Positions 31,427 to 40,679 of a stretch of 64,000 nt of DNA are shown here, in pieces. The DNA is from Paracoccus liaowanqingii. Its GTDB lineage: Bacteria; Pseudomonadota; Alphaproteobacteria; Rhodobacterales; Rhodobacteraceae. A program made the translations under genes and the position numbers. Location: NCBI RefSeq assembly GCF_004683865.2, contig NZ_CP038439.1:3040001-3104000 (forward strand), in the 5' to 3' direction. The notes under the pieces were generated by a model that had not been told where the DNA came from, ran no database searches, and saw only the letters and a program-made list of their open reading frames with translations. The number at the start of each line of letters is the position of its first letter. The stretch's first letter is position 1.

Positions 31427-32398
31427 TCAGTTGGGGGCGACGACGACGCCCCAGGGCTGCTGGCCCACCTGGACCGAGCGCAGCACCTCGTCCGTCTCGA
31501 CATCGATGATCGAGACATCGTTCGAGTTGCCGTTCGTGGTGTAGAGCCGGGTCTCGTCGGGGTTGAAGGCCAGCTGCCAGACGCGCTGTCCGACCAGCAG
31601 ATAGTCGATCACCTCGTCGGTCTGGGCATCCACCACCGCGACGCGGTTCGCGGGGCCAAGCGCCACGTACAGCTTCGTGCCGTCCGAGGTGACGCGCGCA
31701 CCCACCGGCTGGATGGCCTCGGGCAGCACGCCCGGGATCTCGAAGCTGATCTTCTTGGTGATCTGCTGCGTCGCGGGGTCGATCACGCTGACCGTGCCGC
31801 CGATCTCGGACGTGACATACAGCTTGGACCCGTCCGCGGTGAACTGCGCGAAGCGCGGGCGGCTGTCGACCAGCACGTTGGCGGTGATCTCGTAGGTCTC
31901 GGTGTCGATGAAATGCGCCATGTTCGTCGTTTCCGACGTGTTGATGACGACGCTGCCATCCGGGCTGACGCCCATCCCCTCGGGTTCGACGCCCACGGGC
32001 ACCTCGGCCAGCACCTCGCGGGTCTTCACATCCACCACGGTGACGATGTTGTCATCCTCGTTGGCGATGAACAGCGGGTTGCCCGAGGGGTGCAGCACGA
32101 ACAGCTCCGGATCGGGACCCGAGGGCAGCGTGTGCAGTTCCTCCATCGTCTCGGGGTCGAAGACGCGCACCACGTTGTCGTCAGAGGCGCAGACATACAG
32201 TTCCGTCCCGTCGGGGCTGATGGTGATGCCGCGGGGGCGGTTGCCGGCGGGATAGGTGCCGATCACCTCCATCGTCTCGCCGTCCAGGACGGTGATGTCG
32301 TTGCTGCGTTCGTTGCTGACGAAGACGCGGTTGGCCATGGCGGGGCCAGCGGCCATCAGCAGGGCAAGTCCGGTGGTGGCAGAAAGCAGATGTTTCAT
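31427..32398 (-). CDS. PQQ-associated YVTN beta-propeller protein
   Basis: 323-residue periplasmic protein: signal peptide MKHLLSATTGLALLMAAGPAMA and about seven propeller repeats of the form ...ITISPDGTELYV..., ...MGVSPDGSVVIN..., ...AFNPDETRLYTT.... Matches the beta-propeller protein known to accompany PQQ-dependent dehydrogenases (TIGR03866-like). Role unknown; a scaffold or sensor for the dehydrogenase has been supposed. The gene follows the binding-protein gene by 8 bases. Confidence 0.9.
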   Translation of the reverse strand: MKHLLSATTGLALLMAAGPAMANRVFVSNERSNDITVLDGETMEVIGTYPAGNRPRGITISPDGTELYVCASDDNVVRVFDPETMEELHTLPSGPDPELFVLHPSGNPLFIANEDDNIVTVVDVKTREVLAEVPVGVEPEGMGVSPDGSVVINTSETTNMAHFIDTETYEITANVLVDSRPRFAQFTADGSKLYVTSEIGGTVSVIDPATQQITKKISFEIPGVLPEAIQPVGARVTSDGTKLYVALGPANRVAVVDAQTDEVIDYLLVGQRVWQLAFNPDETRLYTTNGNSNDVSIIDVETDEVLRSVQVGQQPWGVVVAPN

Positions 32399-32406
32399 GT
32401 CGCCTC

Positions 32407-33594
32407 TCAGAATTGGCATTGGGTTTCGGGACGGTCCACGCCAAGCGTGTCCAATTGGCTGGTCTGGTGCAGGTATTGATCCTGCGGGCTGACCGAGGTG
32501 GTCAGGACGCCGGTGGTCAGAAGAATCGGCTGGCGGACCTGATGGTCCCAGTCCCGGACCGTCAGCGCCTGACCCTTGAAGCCCGCCACGTCGAAGTCGT
32601 CGCCCAGAATGAAGTCCTTGATGGTCTCAGGATCACCCGATTGGGTCCGCGTCGCAGCCTCGCCCAGGATGCGCAGGGACAGCCAGGCCTGGTAATCCTC
32701 CTCGCGCACGGGGCGCTCGGCCAGGCGTTCGAAGCGCGACTGGTACTGCGTGCCGCCCCAGGCCTCCATCGCCGGGTGCCAGCTGCGCGGGACTAGCCCG
32801 GCCGAGCCCGCGACGGGGCGCGGATCCCAGGTCAGATAGGGCAGGTAGGCCGCGAAGACGTCGGCCTCGTCGGCGGTGATGACGATGTCATGATCCTCGG
32901 CCCGTTGGGTGAAGACCGGGATCTGCGCCTGCACCTGCACATGGCCGCTGTCTGTGCGCCGTGCGCCGCCGGTATCCTCGTACAGGCGCTCCTCGACGAC
33001 CTGCGCGCCGAACTTGGCGGCGGAGGTGCGATAGGCCTCGGCCATGGCCTGATCCTCGGGGTGGCTGCCATGGATCAGGAACCAGCGCGGCCAGTTCTTC
33101 CACATCAGGAACTGCGCCAGACCGTCTGCCAGCATCGCGCGGCTTGGCGCGACATGGATGGTGTTGAAGCGGCAGTCGGCGCCGCGCAGATTGTCGCCGC
33201 GCGCCAGGGCGTTGAAGACCATCGCCTGGTCGCCCACCTGATCGGCCAGCGCCAGCGTGGTGGCGTCGTCGGCCATCACGACGATGAACTCGAACCCCTC
33301 GTCCAGCAGCGTGGCCATCTCGGCCTCGGCGGTGTCGGGGGTGGCGGTGACCTCGACGGCCTCGAAATCCTGGCCCATGAACTGGCCGGTCGTGTCGTTG
33401 TCCTCGATCGCCAGACGGGCGCCGGCAAAGCCCAGATCCTCGGGCGGCAGGTCCAGCCGCGAGATCGGCGGCAGGCCGGGATTGTCCACCCGCAGGACCG
33501 CCGCCCGGATCAGCACCGGATCGGGGCTTTGGGCCGCAGCGGGCTGGGCCAGTGCCGCGGCACCCGCCAGAAGTCCTACGATTCCTTTGAGCAT
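32407..33594 (-). CDS. ABC transporter substrate-binding protein, PQQ-dependent alcohol dehydrogenase system
   Basis: 395-residue periplasmic protein with signal peptide MLKGIVGLLAGAAALAQPAAA. It resembles branched-chain-amino-acid-type binding proteins, with segments FEFIVVMADDATTLALADQ, FLMWKNWPRWFLIHGS and LTWDPRPVAGSAGLVPRSWH. The latter is typical of the PQQ-system subgroup (TIGR03863-like). First gene of the leftward operon continuing into the propeller, acidic protein, ATPase and permease. Ligand unknown. Confidence 0.9.
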   Translation of the reverse strand: MLKGIVGLLAGAAALAQPAAAQSPDPVLIRAAVLRVDNPGLPPISRLDLPPEDLGFAGARLAIEDNDTTGQFMGQDFEAVEVTATPDTAEAEMATLLDEGFEFIVVMADDATTLALADQVGDQAMVFNALARGDNLRGADCRFNTIHVAPSRAMLADGLAQFLMWKNWPRWFLIHGSHPEDQAMAEAYRTSAAKFGAQVVEERLYEDTGGARRTDSGHVQVQAQIPVFTQRAEDHDIVITADEADVFAAYLPYLTWDPRPVAGSAGLVPRSWHPAMEAWGGTQYQSRFERLAERPVREEDYQAWLSLRILGEAATRTQSGDPETIKDFILGDDFDVAGFKGQALTVRDWDHQVRQPILLTTGVLTTSVSPQDQYLHQTSQLDTLGVDRPETQCQF

Positions 33595-33753
33595 TTTGTC
33601 TCTCCCTGCCGACATGGTGGGGGGTGATTCCCGCTGCGGCAAGCCGGTTAATGTTCCTGTCCGTCCCGGGAAGTTTTCCCTCATCCCAAGGTCGGGGGGG
33701 CTTCCGCCTTTGGTCTGATAGACGCCCGCCGGACGGGCGCGCATGGTCGGGAC
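33595..33753 (+). promoter_or_regulatory. Divergent control region of two methanol-oxidation gene groups
   Basis: 159-base gap between the leftward binding-protein gene and the rightward DUF3280-like gene. It contains the inverted repeat GGGAAGTTTTCCC (33668-33680) and CGCCCGCCGGACGGGCG near 33723, either of which might be an operator or leader hairpin. No clear -35/-10 pair was found. Confidence 0.35.
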
Positions 33754-34269
33754 ATGACGCAATTCGGCCCCCCCCTGACCCTCGTGCTGGCCCTGCTGGC
33801 ACCGATCCCGGCCCTGGCGCAGGGAATCCCCCCGCCCGGGACCGCGACATGGTTCGGGCTGCACTTCATCGACAGCTCGACCGAAGGGGCGATCAACGGC
33901 GCGCGCCCGGACGAGGCCGCGCGCATCGAGATGACCGAGGACTTCATCGCCGAGGATCTGTCGCAGCGCGGCTTCGCCCTGACCGAGCCGCCCGCCGAGG
34001 CGGTCGCGTCGATCCTCAATCCGGTCCATTCCAACGGGGCGGATGCGCGGATCGCGCGCGAGATGGGGTCCGATTACGTCATCGCGGGCGAGGTTCAGAA
34101 GGTGTCCAACCTGATCCAGTCCATCAACCTGCACCTGCGCGACGCCGAGACCGGCCGGACGCTGCGGGCGGGGTCGGTCGAGATCCGGGGCAATACCGAC
34201 GACGCCTTCCGGCGCGGCTACAGCTATCTGCTAAGAAACGTGATCTTTCGGGAGGAACGAAAGAAATGA
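33754..34269 (+). CDS. DUF3280/DUF2380-like secreted protein
   Basis: 171 residues with a signal peptide (MTQFGPPLTLVLALLAPIPALAQ). The mature part (WFGLHFIDSSTEGAINGA, FIAEDLSQRGFAL, YVIAGEVQKVSNLIQSINLHL) fits a small family found in methylotrophy and PQQ loci, catalogued to my knowledge as DUF3280/DUF2380. Function unknown. The TGA overlaps the start of the next gene (ATGA), so the rightward trio is probably one operon. Confidence 0.8.
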   Translation: MTQFGPPLTLVLALLAPIPALAQGIPPPGTATWFGLHFIDSSTEGAINGARPDEAARIEMTEDFIAEDLSQRGFALTEPPAEAVASILNPVHSNGADARIAREMGSDYVIAGEVQKVSNLIQSINLHLRDAETGRTLRAGSVEIRGNTDDAFRRGYSYLLRNVIFREERKK

Positions 34270-34823
34270 GGACGACGACGATTCTGGCCGGCGCGCTTGG
34301 CGCGGTCCTGGCCCTGACGGGTGCTGCGGCAGCCCACGGCCCCTCGCGGCTGAAGACCGAACAGACGGTCCTGCTGGACGCCACCCCCGCCGAGGTGTGG
34401 GAGGTGATCGGCCGCTTCGACGACATGAGCTGGCATCCCGCCGTGGCCGAGACCGCGATGCTGCCCGAGGGATCGCCCGCCGACGTGCCCGACGAATCGA
34501 CCCGGGTGCTGACCCTGGCCGCCGAGGGCGCGCCCACGATGACCGAAGAGCTGATGGGCATCGACAACGAGAAGATGAGCTATCGCTACATGATCACCGA
34601 GGTCGACACGGCGGTGCTGCCGGTGACGAACTACTCCTCGACGCTGTCGGTCACCGATGTGGAGGGCAAGGCCGAGGTGCTGTGGCGCGGCGGCTTCTAT
34701 CGCGGGTTCCCGAACAACGATCCCCCGGCCGAGCTGAACGACGACGCCGCGATGGCGGGCGTGGACGGCATCTACACCGCCGGGCTCGAGGCGCTGGCCG
34801 AACGGTTCGGCACGGTCGAGTAA
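34266..34823 (+). CDS. Secreted SRPBCC (START-like) protein
   Basis: 185 residues. Signal peptide MRTTTILAGALGAVLALTGAAAA is followed by an SRPBCC fold: QTVLLDATPAEVWEVIGRFDDMSWHP is the classic first strand-helix of polyketide-cyclase/START-like proteins. Such folds bind hydrophobic ligands; an exported one in a PQQ dehydrogenase locus is unusual. Function unknown. Confidence 0.82.
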   Translation: MRTTTILAGALGAVLALTGAAAAHGPSRLKTEQTVLLDATPAEVWEVIGRFDDMSWHPAVAETAMLPEGSPADVPDESTRVLTLAAEGAPTMTEELMGIDNEKMSYRYMITEVDTAVLPVTNYSSTLSVTDVEGKAEVLWRGGFYRGFPNNDPPAELNDDAAMAGVDGIYTAGLEALAERFGTVE

Positions 34824-34827
34824 CGCC

Positions 34828-35760
34828 ATGCGCGGCTGGATGACGGCCCTTGTCATCGCCCTCGGATCCCCGGCCCTGGCCGGGGATCTTGCGTTCGTGA
34901 CATCGCAGAACGGCAATGCGCTGTCGGTCGTCGATCTGGACGATGGCCGCATCATCGCCCGGGCCGACATCCCCGACGCCCCCGCCCCCGTGGCCTATGA
35001 CCCCGCACAGGGGCGGGCCTATGTCATCGCCGCCGAAACCGGCCGCCTGCATGTGCTGGACGAGGCGGCTCGGCCTTTGGCGCAGGCCGATCTGGGCGCC
35101 GGGGCCTTCGGGCTGGCGGTGGCGGGCGACGGGGTGGTGGTCACCGACTGGTACGGCGCCCGCGTCACACGGCTGGACGCGGACCTGCAGCCGGTCTGGA
35201 GCGCCGAGACAGGCGCCGCGCCCGCGGGCGTCGCGGTCAGCGCGGATGGCGCGCTGGTCGCCACGGCGGACCGGGATGCGGATTCGGTCAGCATCTTCGA
35301 CGCCGCCAGCGGTGCGCGCCTGCATCAGGTCGCCACGGCGGGCGCGCATCCCTTCGGCGTGACCTTCCATGACGGGCGCCTGTTCACCGCCGACGTGCAG
35401 GGCGACAGCGTCTCGGTGATCGACCCGGGGACCGGGCGGCTGACGGGCCGTGTCGCCACCGGCAGCCATCCCTATGCGCTGGCCTTTGCCGCCGGGCGGG
35501 GCTTTGTGACCAACCAGTACGACGGCACGGTCACCGTCTTCGACGCCGCCACGCTGGACGTGCTGGACGAGGTGACGGTCGGCGATTACCCCGAGGGAAT
35601 CGCGGCCCTGCCCGATGGCAGCGGGGTAGCGGTGGCCAACTGGGATTCGAACACGCTGGTCGTGCTGGACGCGACCACGCTGCAGATCACCGGCACGGTC
35701 GAGATGCCAGCAGGCCCCCGCGCCTTCGGCAGCTTCACGGGACGACCGGTTCGGCCATGA
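34828..35760 (+). CDS. YVTN-type beta-propeller protein
   Basis: 310 residues: signal peptide MRGWMTALVIALGSPALAG and repeated blades (VAVSADGALVATADRDADSV, VTFHDGRLFTADVQGDSVSV, AALPDGSGVAVANWDSNTLV). A second propeller protein in the same cluster, different from the one at 31427-32398. Probably periplasmic; role unknown. Its 3' end overlaps the convergent rhodanese-like gene by 26 bases. Confidence 0.88.
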   Translation: MRGWMTALVIALGSPALAGDLAFVTSQNGNALSVVDLDDGRIIARADIPDAPAPVAYDPAQGRAYVIAAETGRLHVLDEAARPLAQADLGAGAFGLAVAGDGVVVTDWYGARVTRLDADLQPVWSAETGAAPAGVAVSADGALVATADRDADSVSIFDAASGARLHQVATAGAHPFGVTFHDGRLFTADVQGDSVSVIDPGTGRLTGRVATGSHPYALAFAAGRGFVTNQYDGTVTVFDAATLDVLDEVTVGDYPEGIAALPDGSGVAVANWDSNTLVVLDATTLQITGTVEMPAGPRAFGSFTGRPVRP

Positions 35761-36268
35761 CCAGCGGTCGGCCCGCCTCGGTCCAGGCATCCGTGCCACC
35801 GGGGAACCAGATCACCGGATCGAAACCCCATGCGACGGCCCGCCGGGCGGCGTTCCAGCTCATCCAGCACTCGGTGCGGCAGAACAGGACCAGCGGGCGG
35901 TCGGCATCCCCGCCTTGGGCGCGAGTCAGGCCGTCGCGCAGCCGCGCCTCCTCGGCCGGAGCCAGCGCCTGATAGCCAGTGTCGAACAGCCAGACGGCCC
36001 CGGGGATCGTCTGATGGGGCGGCTCGTTCCAGATCGTCCCTTCGGGCAGCCCCTCGGGGCGGGCCTTGCGCGGCATCACGTCGACGAAGGCCGCCTGCCC
36101 CGCATCATGCAGCGCCAGCGCCTCGTCAATGCCGATCACCTCGGCCCCTGTCAGGGTCGCGGGGACCGGCGCGCGATAGGGCTCTCCGCGATAGTCGGAC
36201 GGCTCGGGGACCGTCTCGGCCCCCGCCGGCCCCGCCAGAAGCAGGGCCAGCGCCACGGCACGGATCAC
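35735..36268 (-). CDS. PQQ-associated rhodanese-like protein (CXXCW family)
   Basis: 177 residues from a GTG that overlaps the xoxJ stop (GTGA). Signal peptide MIRAVALALLLAGPAGA. Rhodanese-like fold with FVDVMPRKA and the cysteine site VLFCRTECWMSWNAARRAV, then WFPGGTDAWTEAG. It matches the family named for a CXXCW motif beside PQQ dehydrogenases (TIGR03865-like); here the cysteines are three residues apart. It might deal with redox or metal delivery in the periplasm. This is inference. Confidence 0.87.
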   Translation of the reverse strand: MIRAVALALLLAGPAGAETVPEPSDYRGEPYRAPVPATLTGAEVIGIDEALALHDAGQAAFVDVMPRKARPEGLPEGTIWNEPPHQTIPGAVWLFDTGYQALAPAEEARLRDGLTRAQGGDADRPLVLFCRTECWMSWNAARRAVAWGFDPVIWFPGGTDAWTEAGRPLVMAEPVVP

Positions 36269-37083
36269 GGCAGCAGCTCCCGGCCGTAATCGTCGACCAA
36301 GGGCACGCCGGCCTCGGCCAGGATCGCGTTGATGTCGTCCTGGTTGCGGCGGATCAGGCTGTTCAGCTCGCGCTTCCATTCCTGCTCCTCCATCCGGACG
36401 CCCATGGTGATGCGGAAGAACAGACGCGGCGCGGCCTCTTCGTGCAGCAGCGGCACGAATTGCAGGTCGGGATCGTCCTTGACCTGCGGCCCCGCCAGGG
36501 GCCCCCACAGCACCGCCGCCCCCAGATCGCCGGTGCGCACGGCGGCCAGCATGTCGCCCATCGGATCCTCGACCCGGCGGTCGACGAACAGATCGGCCCC
36601 GCGCATATTGGGCGCCAGCCCCGCGCGGGCCAGATGGGTGGCGGGCGGCGTGCCCGCGACGACGCCGATGTCCTGGTCCTTCAGCGCCGGATCGGTCAGC
36701 CGGTCCACCTGCGCCAGCGGGCCGTCCTTGCGCGTCACGATCCCGTAGACCGAGGTGTAGTAGTGGTTGGTGTTCTGGACCAGCTCGTCGCCTTGGGCAT
36801 AGCCGATCACCACGTCGCAGGTGCCCATCCGCAGGGTGCGCTGGATGAAGCCCATCCCCGAGGGAAACCAGTCATAGGTGACCGGCAGGCCCAGCTGCTG
36901 GCCGAACAGATCGGCCAGCCGGTTCTCGAACCCCGTCCCGTCCCGCGTGGACATCGGCGCATTGGCCGGATCCGCGCAGACCCGGAACTGGGTCGTCGAC
37001 CGAAGATCGGCCACCTGCGCCGCGGCCGGCATCGCCATACCGACCGCCAGGGCCATCGCTGTCAGGATGCGCGGGCGCATCAT
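36265..37083 (-). CDS. xoxJ: Quinoprotein dehydrogenase-associated periplasmic binding protein XoxJ
   Basis: 272 residues, signal peptide MMRPRILTAMALAVGMAMPAAAQ, then an amino-acid-binding-protein-like fold: FRVCADPANAPMSTRDGTGFENRLADLF, MGTCDVVIGYAQGDE, HYYTSVYGIV. This is the MoxJ/XoxJ family that accompanies methanol dehydrogenases and is thought to help activate or mature the enzyme rather than transport sugars. The start overlaps the xoxG stop and the stop overlaps the next GTG. Confidence 0.93.
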   Translation of the reverse strand: MMRPRILTAMALAVGMAMPAAAQVADLRSTTQFRVCADPANAPMSTRDGTGFENRLADLFGQQLGLPVTYDWFPSGMGFIQRTLRMGTCDVVIGYAQGDELVQNTNHYYTSVYGIVTRKDGPLAQVDRLTDPALKDQDIGVVAGTPPATHLARAGLAPNMRGADLFVDRRVEDPMGDMLAAVRTGDLGAAVLWGPLAGPQVKDDPDLQFVPLLHEEAAPRLFFRITMGVRMEEQEWKRELNSLIRRNQDDINAILAEAGVPLVDDYGRELLP

Positions 37084-37739
37084 CAGCTGGACATGCAGGA
37101 ATCTTCCTGCGCGGTATAGTCGTCGGACTTGTCGGCGCGTTCGGCGGGTCGACCGCGCCCGATCGTCTCGGTGCCATGCGCCAGCAGGTAGACGTAGATG
37201 TCGTCGATATAGCACCAGACGTTCTTGTTGGTGCCGAAGGCCGGCATCACCGAATTCGAGCCCTGCTTGCCCGAGGCCACGACCTGCATGAAGTCGTAGT
37301 AATCCATCCGCAGCACCGAGTTCTTCAGCGCGGGCGCATAGGTCGAGCCCTCACCATCGGGACCGTGGCAGACATGGCATTCGGCGTGATAGCGGCGAAA
37401 GCCGTTGAAGGTGGCGAAATCGACCACGCCCTCCTCGACCTTGAAGGTCGGGATGCCTTCGGCGTTGCGCCAGCGGCCGTCCATCTCCTCGACCGGGGTC
37501 ATGTCCTGGCCGTTGGGCAGAACGGCACCTTCGGCCATCTCGGTCTCCGTGCCCGCGTCCTCGGTCGCGGCGTCGTCGGTGGTTGCGGTCTCCTCCGCCG
37601 GGGTCTCGGTCGTGCCGGACACGGCGGCGGCCGCTCCGGCGCCTGCCTGTGCATCGGCGGCCGGTTCGGTCTGTGCCAGGGCCATACCCGCCAGGGATGC
37701 GCCAAGGACCAGCGCCGTCAGGCTGGTGATCGCTTTCAT
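37083..37739 (-). CDS. xoxG: c-type cytochrome XoxG, methanol oxidation
   Basis: 218 residues. Secreted (MKAITSLTALVLGASLAGMA) with a long Ala/Thr/Glu linker (about residues 25-70), one haem site CHVCH at residues 121-125, and extra cysteines (NVWCYIDDIYVYL; a Cys four residues before the end). It corresponds to the methanol-metabolism cytochrome (c-553i type) and should accept electrons from XoxF. It lies directly downstream of xoxF, separated by a hairpin. Confidence 0.93.
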   Translation of the reverse strand: MKAITSLTALVLGASLAGMALAQTEPAADAQAGAGAAAAVSGTTETPAEETATTDDAATEDAGTETEMAEGAVLPNGQDMTPVEEMDGRWRNAEGIPTFKVEEGVVDFATFNGFRRYHAECHVCHGPDGEGSTYAPALKNSVLRMDYYDFMQVVASGKQGSNSVMPAFGTNKNVWCYIDDIYVYLLAHGTETIGRGRPAERADKSDDYTAQEDSCMSS

Positions 37740-37783
37740 GTCGGATATCCTCCCATTTTCCGTCTGCTCTCCTCAAAACGGAA

Positions 37784-37808
37784 CCGCCCCAGCTTATCGC
37801 CGGGGCGG
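37784..37808 (-). terminator. Hairpin between xoxF and xoxG
   Basis: CCGCCCC and GGGGCGG form a 7-bp stem 65-90 bases past the xoxF stop, followed on the minus strand by TTCCGTTTTG. A second small inverted repeat (CGGAACG/CGTTCCG, 37836-37860) lies even closer to xoxF. They may let part of the transcripts end after xoxF, giving an excess of the dehydrogenase. Confidence 0.45.
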
Positions 37809-37872
37809 CGCCTTGACAGATCACGCCTGCGTATGCGGAACGAAAGTATGAGACGTTCCGTCGGACCCGGGC

Positions 37873-39675
37873 TTAGTCGGGAAGTTCGAACACGGTCAGC
37901 TGACCACCCAGTTCGGTGTAGTCGCTCAGCGCCGCATAGCCGCCCACGGCACCCAGACCGTCATTGGGGTTCGTCAGGCCCGCTGCCAGACCGATCCCGG
38001 CCCAACCGCCGACCCCGGACAGAACGGCGATGTACTGTTTGCCGTCATGCTCGTAGGTCATAGTGTTGCCGATGATGCCCGAGGGCGTCTTGAAGCTGTA
38101 CAGCTCCTCGCCGGTCTCGGCGTCGACGGCCTTCAGGAAGCCCTCCAGCGTGCCGTAGAAGACCACGTCGCCCGCGGTCGCCAAGGCACCGGACCAGACC
38201 GAGAACTGCTCGGGCAGGGACCACTTGATCTCGCCCGCGACGGCGTCCCAGGCAATGAAGTTGCCCATGCCGCCATGGCTGTCGGGGGCGGGATACATCG
38301 ACAGGGTCGCGCCCACATAGGGCTGCCCCGCCGTGTAGGCGACGCGGAAGGGCTCATAGTCCATGCAGACGTGGTTGGTCGGCACGTAGAACAGGCCGGT
38401 CTTGGGCGAGTAGGACGCGGGCTGCTGGTCCTTGGTGCCAAGCGCCGCCGGGCAGACGCCGGTGGTGTTGGTATCCTCGCCGTTCTGCGCGGTCGAGAAT
38501 TCCGACACGACCATCGGGCGGCCATAGGTCTCGGATTCCGGATCCATGTCGACTTCGGTCGCCCAGTTCACGGCCGGGTCGAACTTTTCGGCCACCAGCA
38601 GCTCGCCCGTCTCGCGGTCCATCGTGTAGGCAAAGCCGTTGCGGTCGAAGTTGACCAGCAGCTTGCGCATCTCGCCGTCGATTTCCTTGTCGACGAGGAT
38701 GTTCTCGTTCACGCCATCATAGTCCCATTCGTCATGGGGCGTCTTCTGGTAGAACCACTTGGCCTCGCCGGTGTCGGCGTCGCGGGCCATGATCGTCATG
38801 GACCAGCGGTTGTCGCCGGGACGCTGGCTGGGGTTCCAGGTCGAGGGGTTGCCGGTGCCGTAGTAGACCAGGTTCAGGTCCGGGTCATAGCTGAACCAGC
38901 CCCAGGTCGAGCCGCCGCCGATCTTCCACTGGTCGCCTTCCCAGCTGTTCAGCGAGCTGTCGGCACCGATGGGTTCGCCCAGGTGCATCGTGGTCTCGGC
39001 ATTGACCAGCATCTCTTCGTCGGGACCAGTGGAGTAGGCTTTCCACGCCTCGGTGCCGTCGGCCAGGTTGTAGGCCGTGATGCGGCCGCGGACGCCGTAT
39101 TCGCCGCCCGAGACGCCGACCAGGACCTTGTCGCCCACGGGCATCACGGTCGCGGTGTTCGTCTCGCCGATGGCCGGATCGCCGGTCTGGACCGACCACT
39201 TGACCTCGCCGGTCATCGCATCCAGCGCGACCAGCGTCGTGTCAGCCTGGTGGCTGATGATCATGCCGTCGGCATAGGCCACGCCGCGATAGACGGTGTC
39301 GCAGCACATGACCGCGATGACCTCGGGGTCCTGCTGGGGGGTGTGACGCCACAGGATCCGGCCGTTGTCGGACAGATCCAGCGCGAAGATGTTGTTGGGG
39401 AAGGGCGTGTGGACATACATGATGTTGCCCACGACCAGCGGCCCGCCCTCATGCCCGCGCAGGACGCCGGTCGAGAAGGTCCAGGCCACCCGCAGATCGC
39501 CCACGTTCTCGCGCGTGATCTGGTCAAGTTCGGAATAGCGCTGGTTGGCATAGTCGCCGGTCTGGATCGCCCATTGCTCGGGCTTGGCGGTTTCGGTCAG
39601 GACGCTTTCATTCGCATATGCAGACGCGCCAGTCAGAATCAGCGCGACAGCCGCGCTGTTCAAGAGATGTTTCAT
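37873..39675 (-). CDS. xoxF: Lanthanide-dependent methanol dehydrogenase XoxF (PQQ)
   Basis: Periplasmic quinoprotein that oxidises methanol to formaldehyde, or further to formate. 600 residues; signal peptide to about residue 21, vicinal disulfide Cys-124/Cys-125 ([10 protein letters not shown]), metal ligands Glu-192 (SGGEYGV) and Asn-276 (YGTGNPS), catalytic Asp-318. Asp-320 in [12 protein letters not shown] is the extra lanthanide ligand; calcium-type MxaF enzymes have Ala there. A GGAGGAG site precedes the ATG at 39675. No mxaF or mxaI gene is in the window. The 170-base gap upstream should hold the promoter; no clear motif was picked. Confidence 0.97.
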   Translation of the reverse strand: MKHLLNSAAVALILTGASAYANESVLTETAKPEQWAIQTGDYANQRYSELDQITRENVGDLRVAWTFSTGVLRGHEGGPLVVGNIMYVHTPFPNNIFALDLSDNGRILWRHTPQQDPEVIAVMCCDTVYRGVAYADGMIISHQADTTLVALDAMTGEVKWSVQTGDPAIGETNTATVMPVGDKVLVGVSGGEYGVRGRITAYNLADGTEAWKAYSTGPDEEMLVNAETTMHLGEPIGADSSLNSWEGDQWKIGGGSTWGWFSYDPDLNLVYYGTGNPSTWNPSQRPGDNRWSMTIMARDADTGEAKWFYQKTPHDEWDYDGVNENILVDKEIDGEMRKLLVNFDRNGFAYTMDRETGELLVAEKFDPAVNWATEVDMDPESETYGRPMVVSEFSTAQNGEDTNTTGVCPAALGTKDQQPASYSPKTGLFYVPTNHVCMDYEPFRVAYTAGQPYVGATLSMYPAPDSHGGMGNFIAWDAVAGEIKWSLPEQFSVWSGALATAGDVVFYGTLEGFLKAVDAETGEELYSFKTPSGIIGNTMTYEHDGKQYIAVLSGVGGWAGIGLAAGLTNPNDGLGAVGGYAALSDYTELGGQLTVFELPD

Positions 39676-39845
39676 CGAGTGCTCCTCCGCTCGCTGGATG
39701 CAGTGCCACGGAGTTCCTCCATCCGCGACTATCCATAAGACGAGTGTTGGTCGCGCACCCCCTTGCGTCAATCGACGCCCCTGCCACTTGCCCCTAAAGT
39801 CTTATGATCAAACGGCAGGAGATCCGGGAATTTTCGGCAATCGCC

Positions 39846-40679
39846 TCAGATCAGCCGTTCCGCATGCCAGAATACGTGATCGGCCATGAAGCTCTGCACG
39901 AAGAAGTAGCTGTGGTCGTAACCCGGCTGCATGCGGAACTGGCCCGGCTGGCGGCGGGCCACCATCGCATGGGCCAACGATTCGGGGCGCAGCAGGTCCA
40001 GGAACTGGTCGTTCGCGCCCTGGTCGATCAGCACCTCGCCGGGATAGCCCTTCTCGGCCATCAGGATCGAGGCGTCATGCGCGCGCCAGGTGTCGCGATC
40101 CTCGCCCAGATAGGCGGTCAGCTGCTTGCGGCCCCAGTCCGATTCCGTCGGATTGGCGATGGGCGAGAAGGCCGAGACGGACTTGTAGCGGTCGGGATGG
40201 GTCATCGCGATGGTCAGCGCGCCATGCCCGCCCATCGAATGCCCGGTGATCCCCATGGCGTCCGCATCGACGGCGAAGTTCTCGGCCACCAGATCGGGCA
40301 GCTCGGCGGTGATGTAGTCCCACATCTGGAAATGCGGCTTCCACGGATCCTGCGTGGCGTTGACATAGAAGCCCGCGCCCTGCCCCAGATCATAGGCCTC
40401 GTCATTTGCCACGCCCTCGCCGCGCGGCGAGGTGTCGGGAAAGACGACGGCGATGCCCGCCTCGTCGCACCATTGCTGGGCGGCGGCCTTGGTCATCGCG
40501 TTGTCATGGGTGCAGGTCAGGCCCGACAGGTACCACAGGACGGGCACGCGCCCGTGCAGCGCCATCTCGGGCAGGTAGACCGCAAAGGTCATGTCGGTGC
40601 CGGTCGCCTGCGAGGCATGGCGATAGACACCTTGGGTGCCGCCGAAGCTGCGGGTTTCGGACAGGGTTTCAAGGCTCAT
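39846..40679 (-). CDS. fghA: S-formylglutathione hydrolase
   Basis: Esterase-D type enzyme that splits S-formylglutathione to formate and glutathione, the last step of glutathione-linked formaldehyde oxidation. 277 residues, alpha/beta hydrolase with the nucleophile Ser-148 in ITGHSMGGHGALT, the oxyanion region YLSGLTCTHDN and PDTSPRG. The start overlaps the acetyltransferase gene by 11 bases. It works after FlhA, encoded about 1.2 kb upstream. Confidence 0.97.
   Translation of the reverse strand: MSLETLSETRSFGGTQGVYRHASQATGTDMTFAVYLPEMALHGRVPVLWYLSGLTCTHDNAMTKAAAQQWCDEAGIAVVFPDTSPRGEGVANDEAYDLGQGAGFYVNATQDPWKPHFQMWDYITAELPDLVAENFAVDADAMGITGHSMGGHGALTIAMTHPDRYKSVSAFSPIANPTESDWGRKQLTAYLGEDRDTWRAHDASILMAEKGYPGEVLIDQGANDQFLDLLRPESLAHAMVARRQPGQFRMQPGYDHSYFFVQSFMADHVFWHAERLI

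Noticed and set aside
39660..39690. GAGTGC near the xoxF start as a CIRCE half-site
   Set aside because: Only one short half matches, with no partner at the required spacing; it overlaps the ribosome site.
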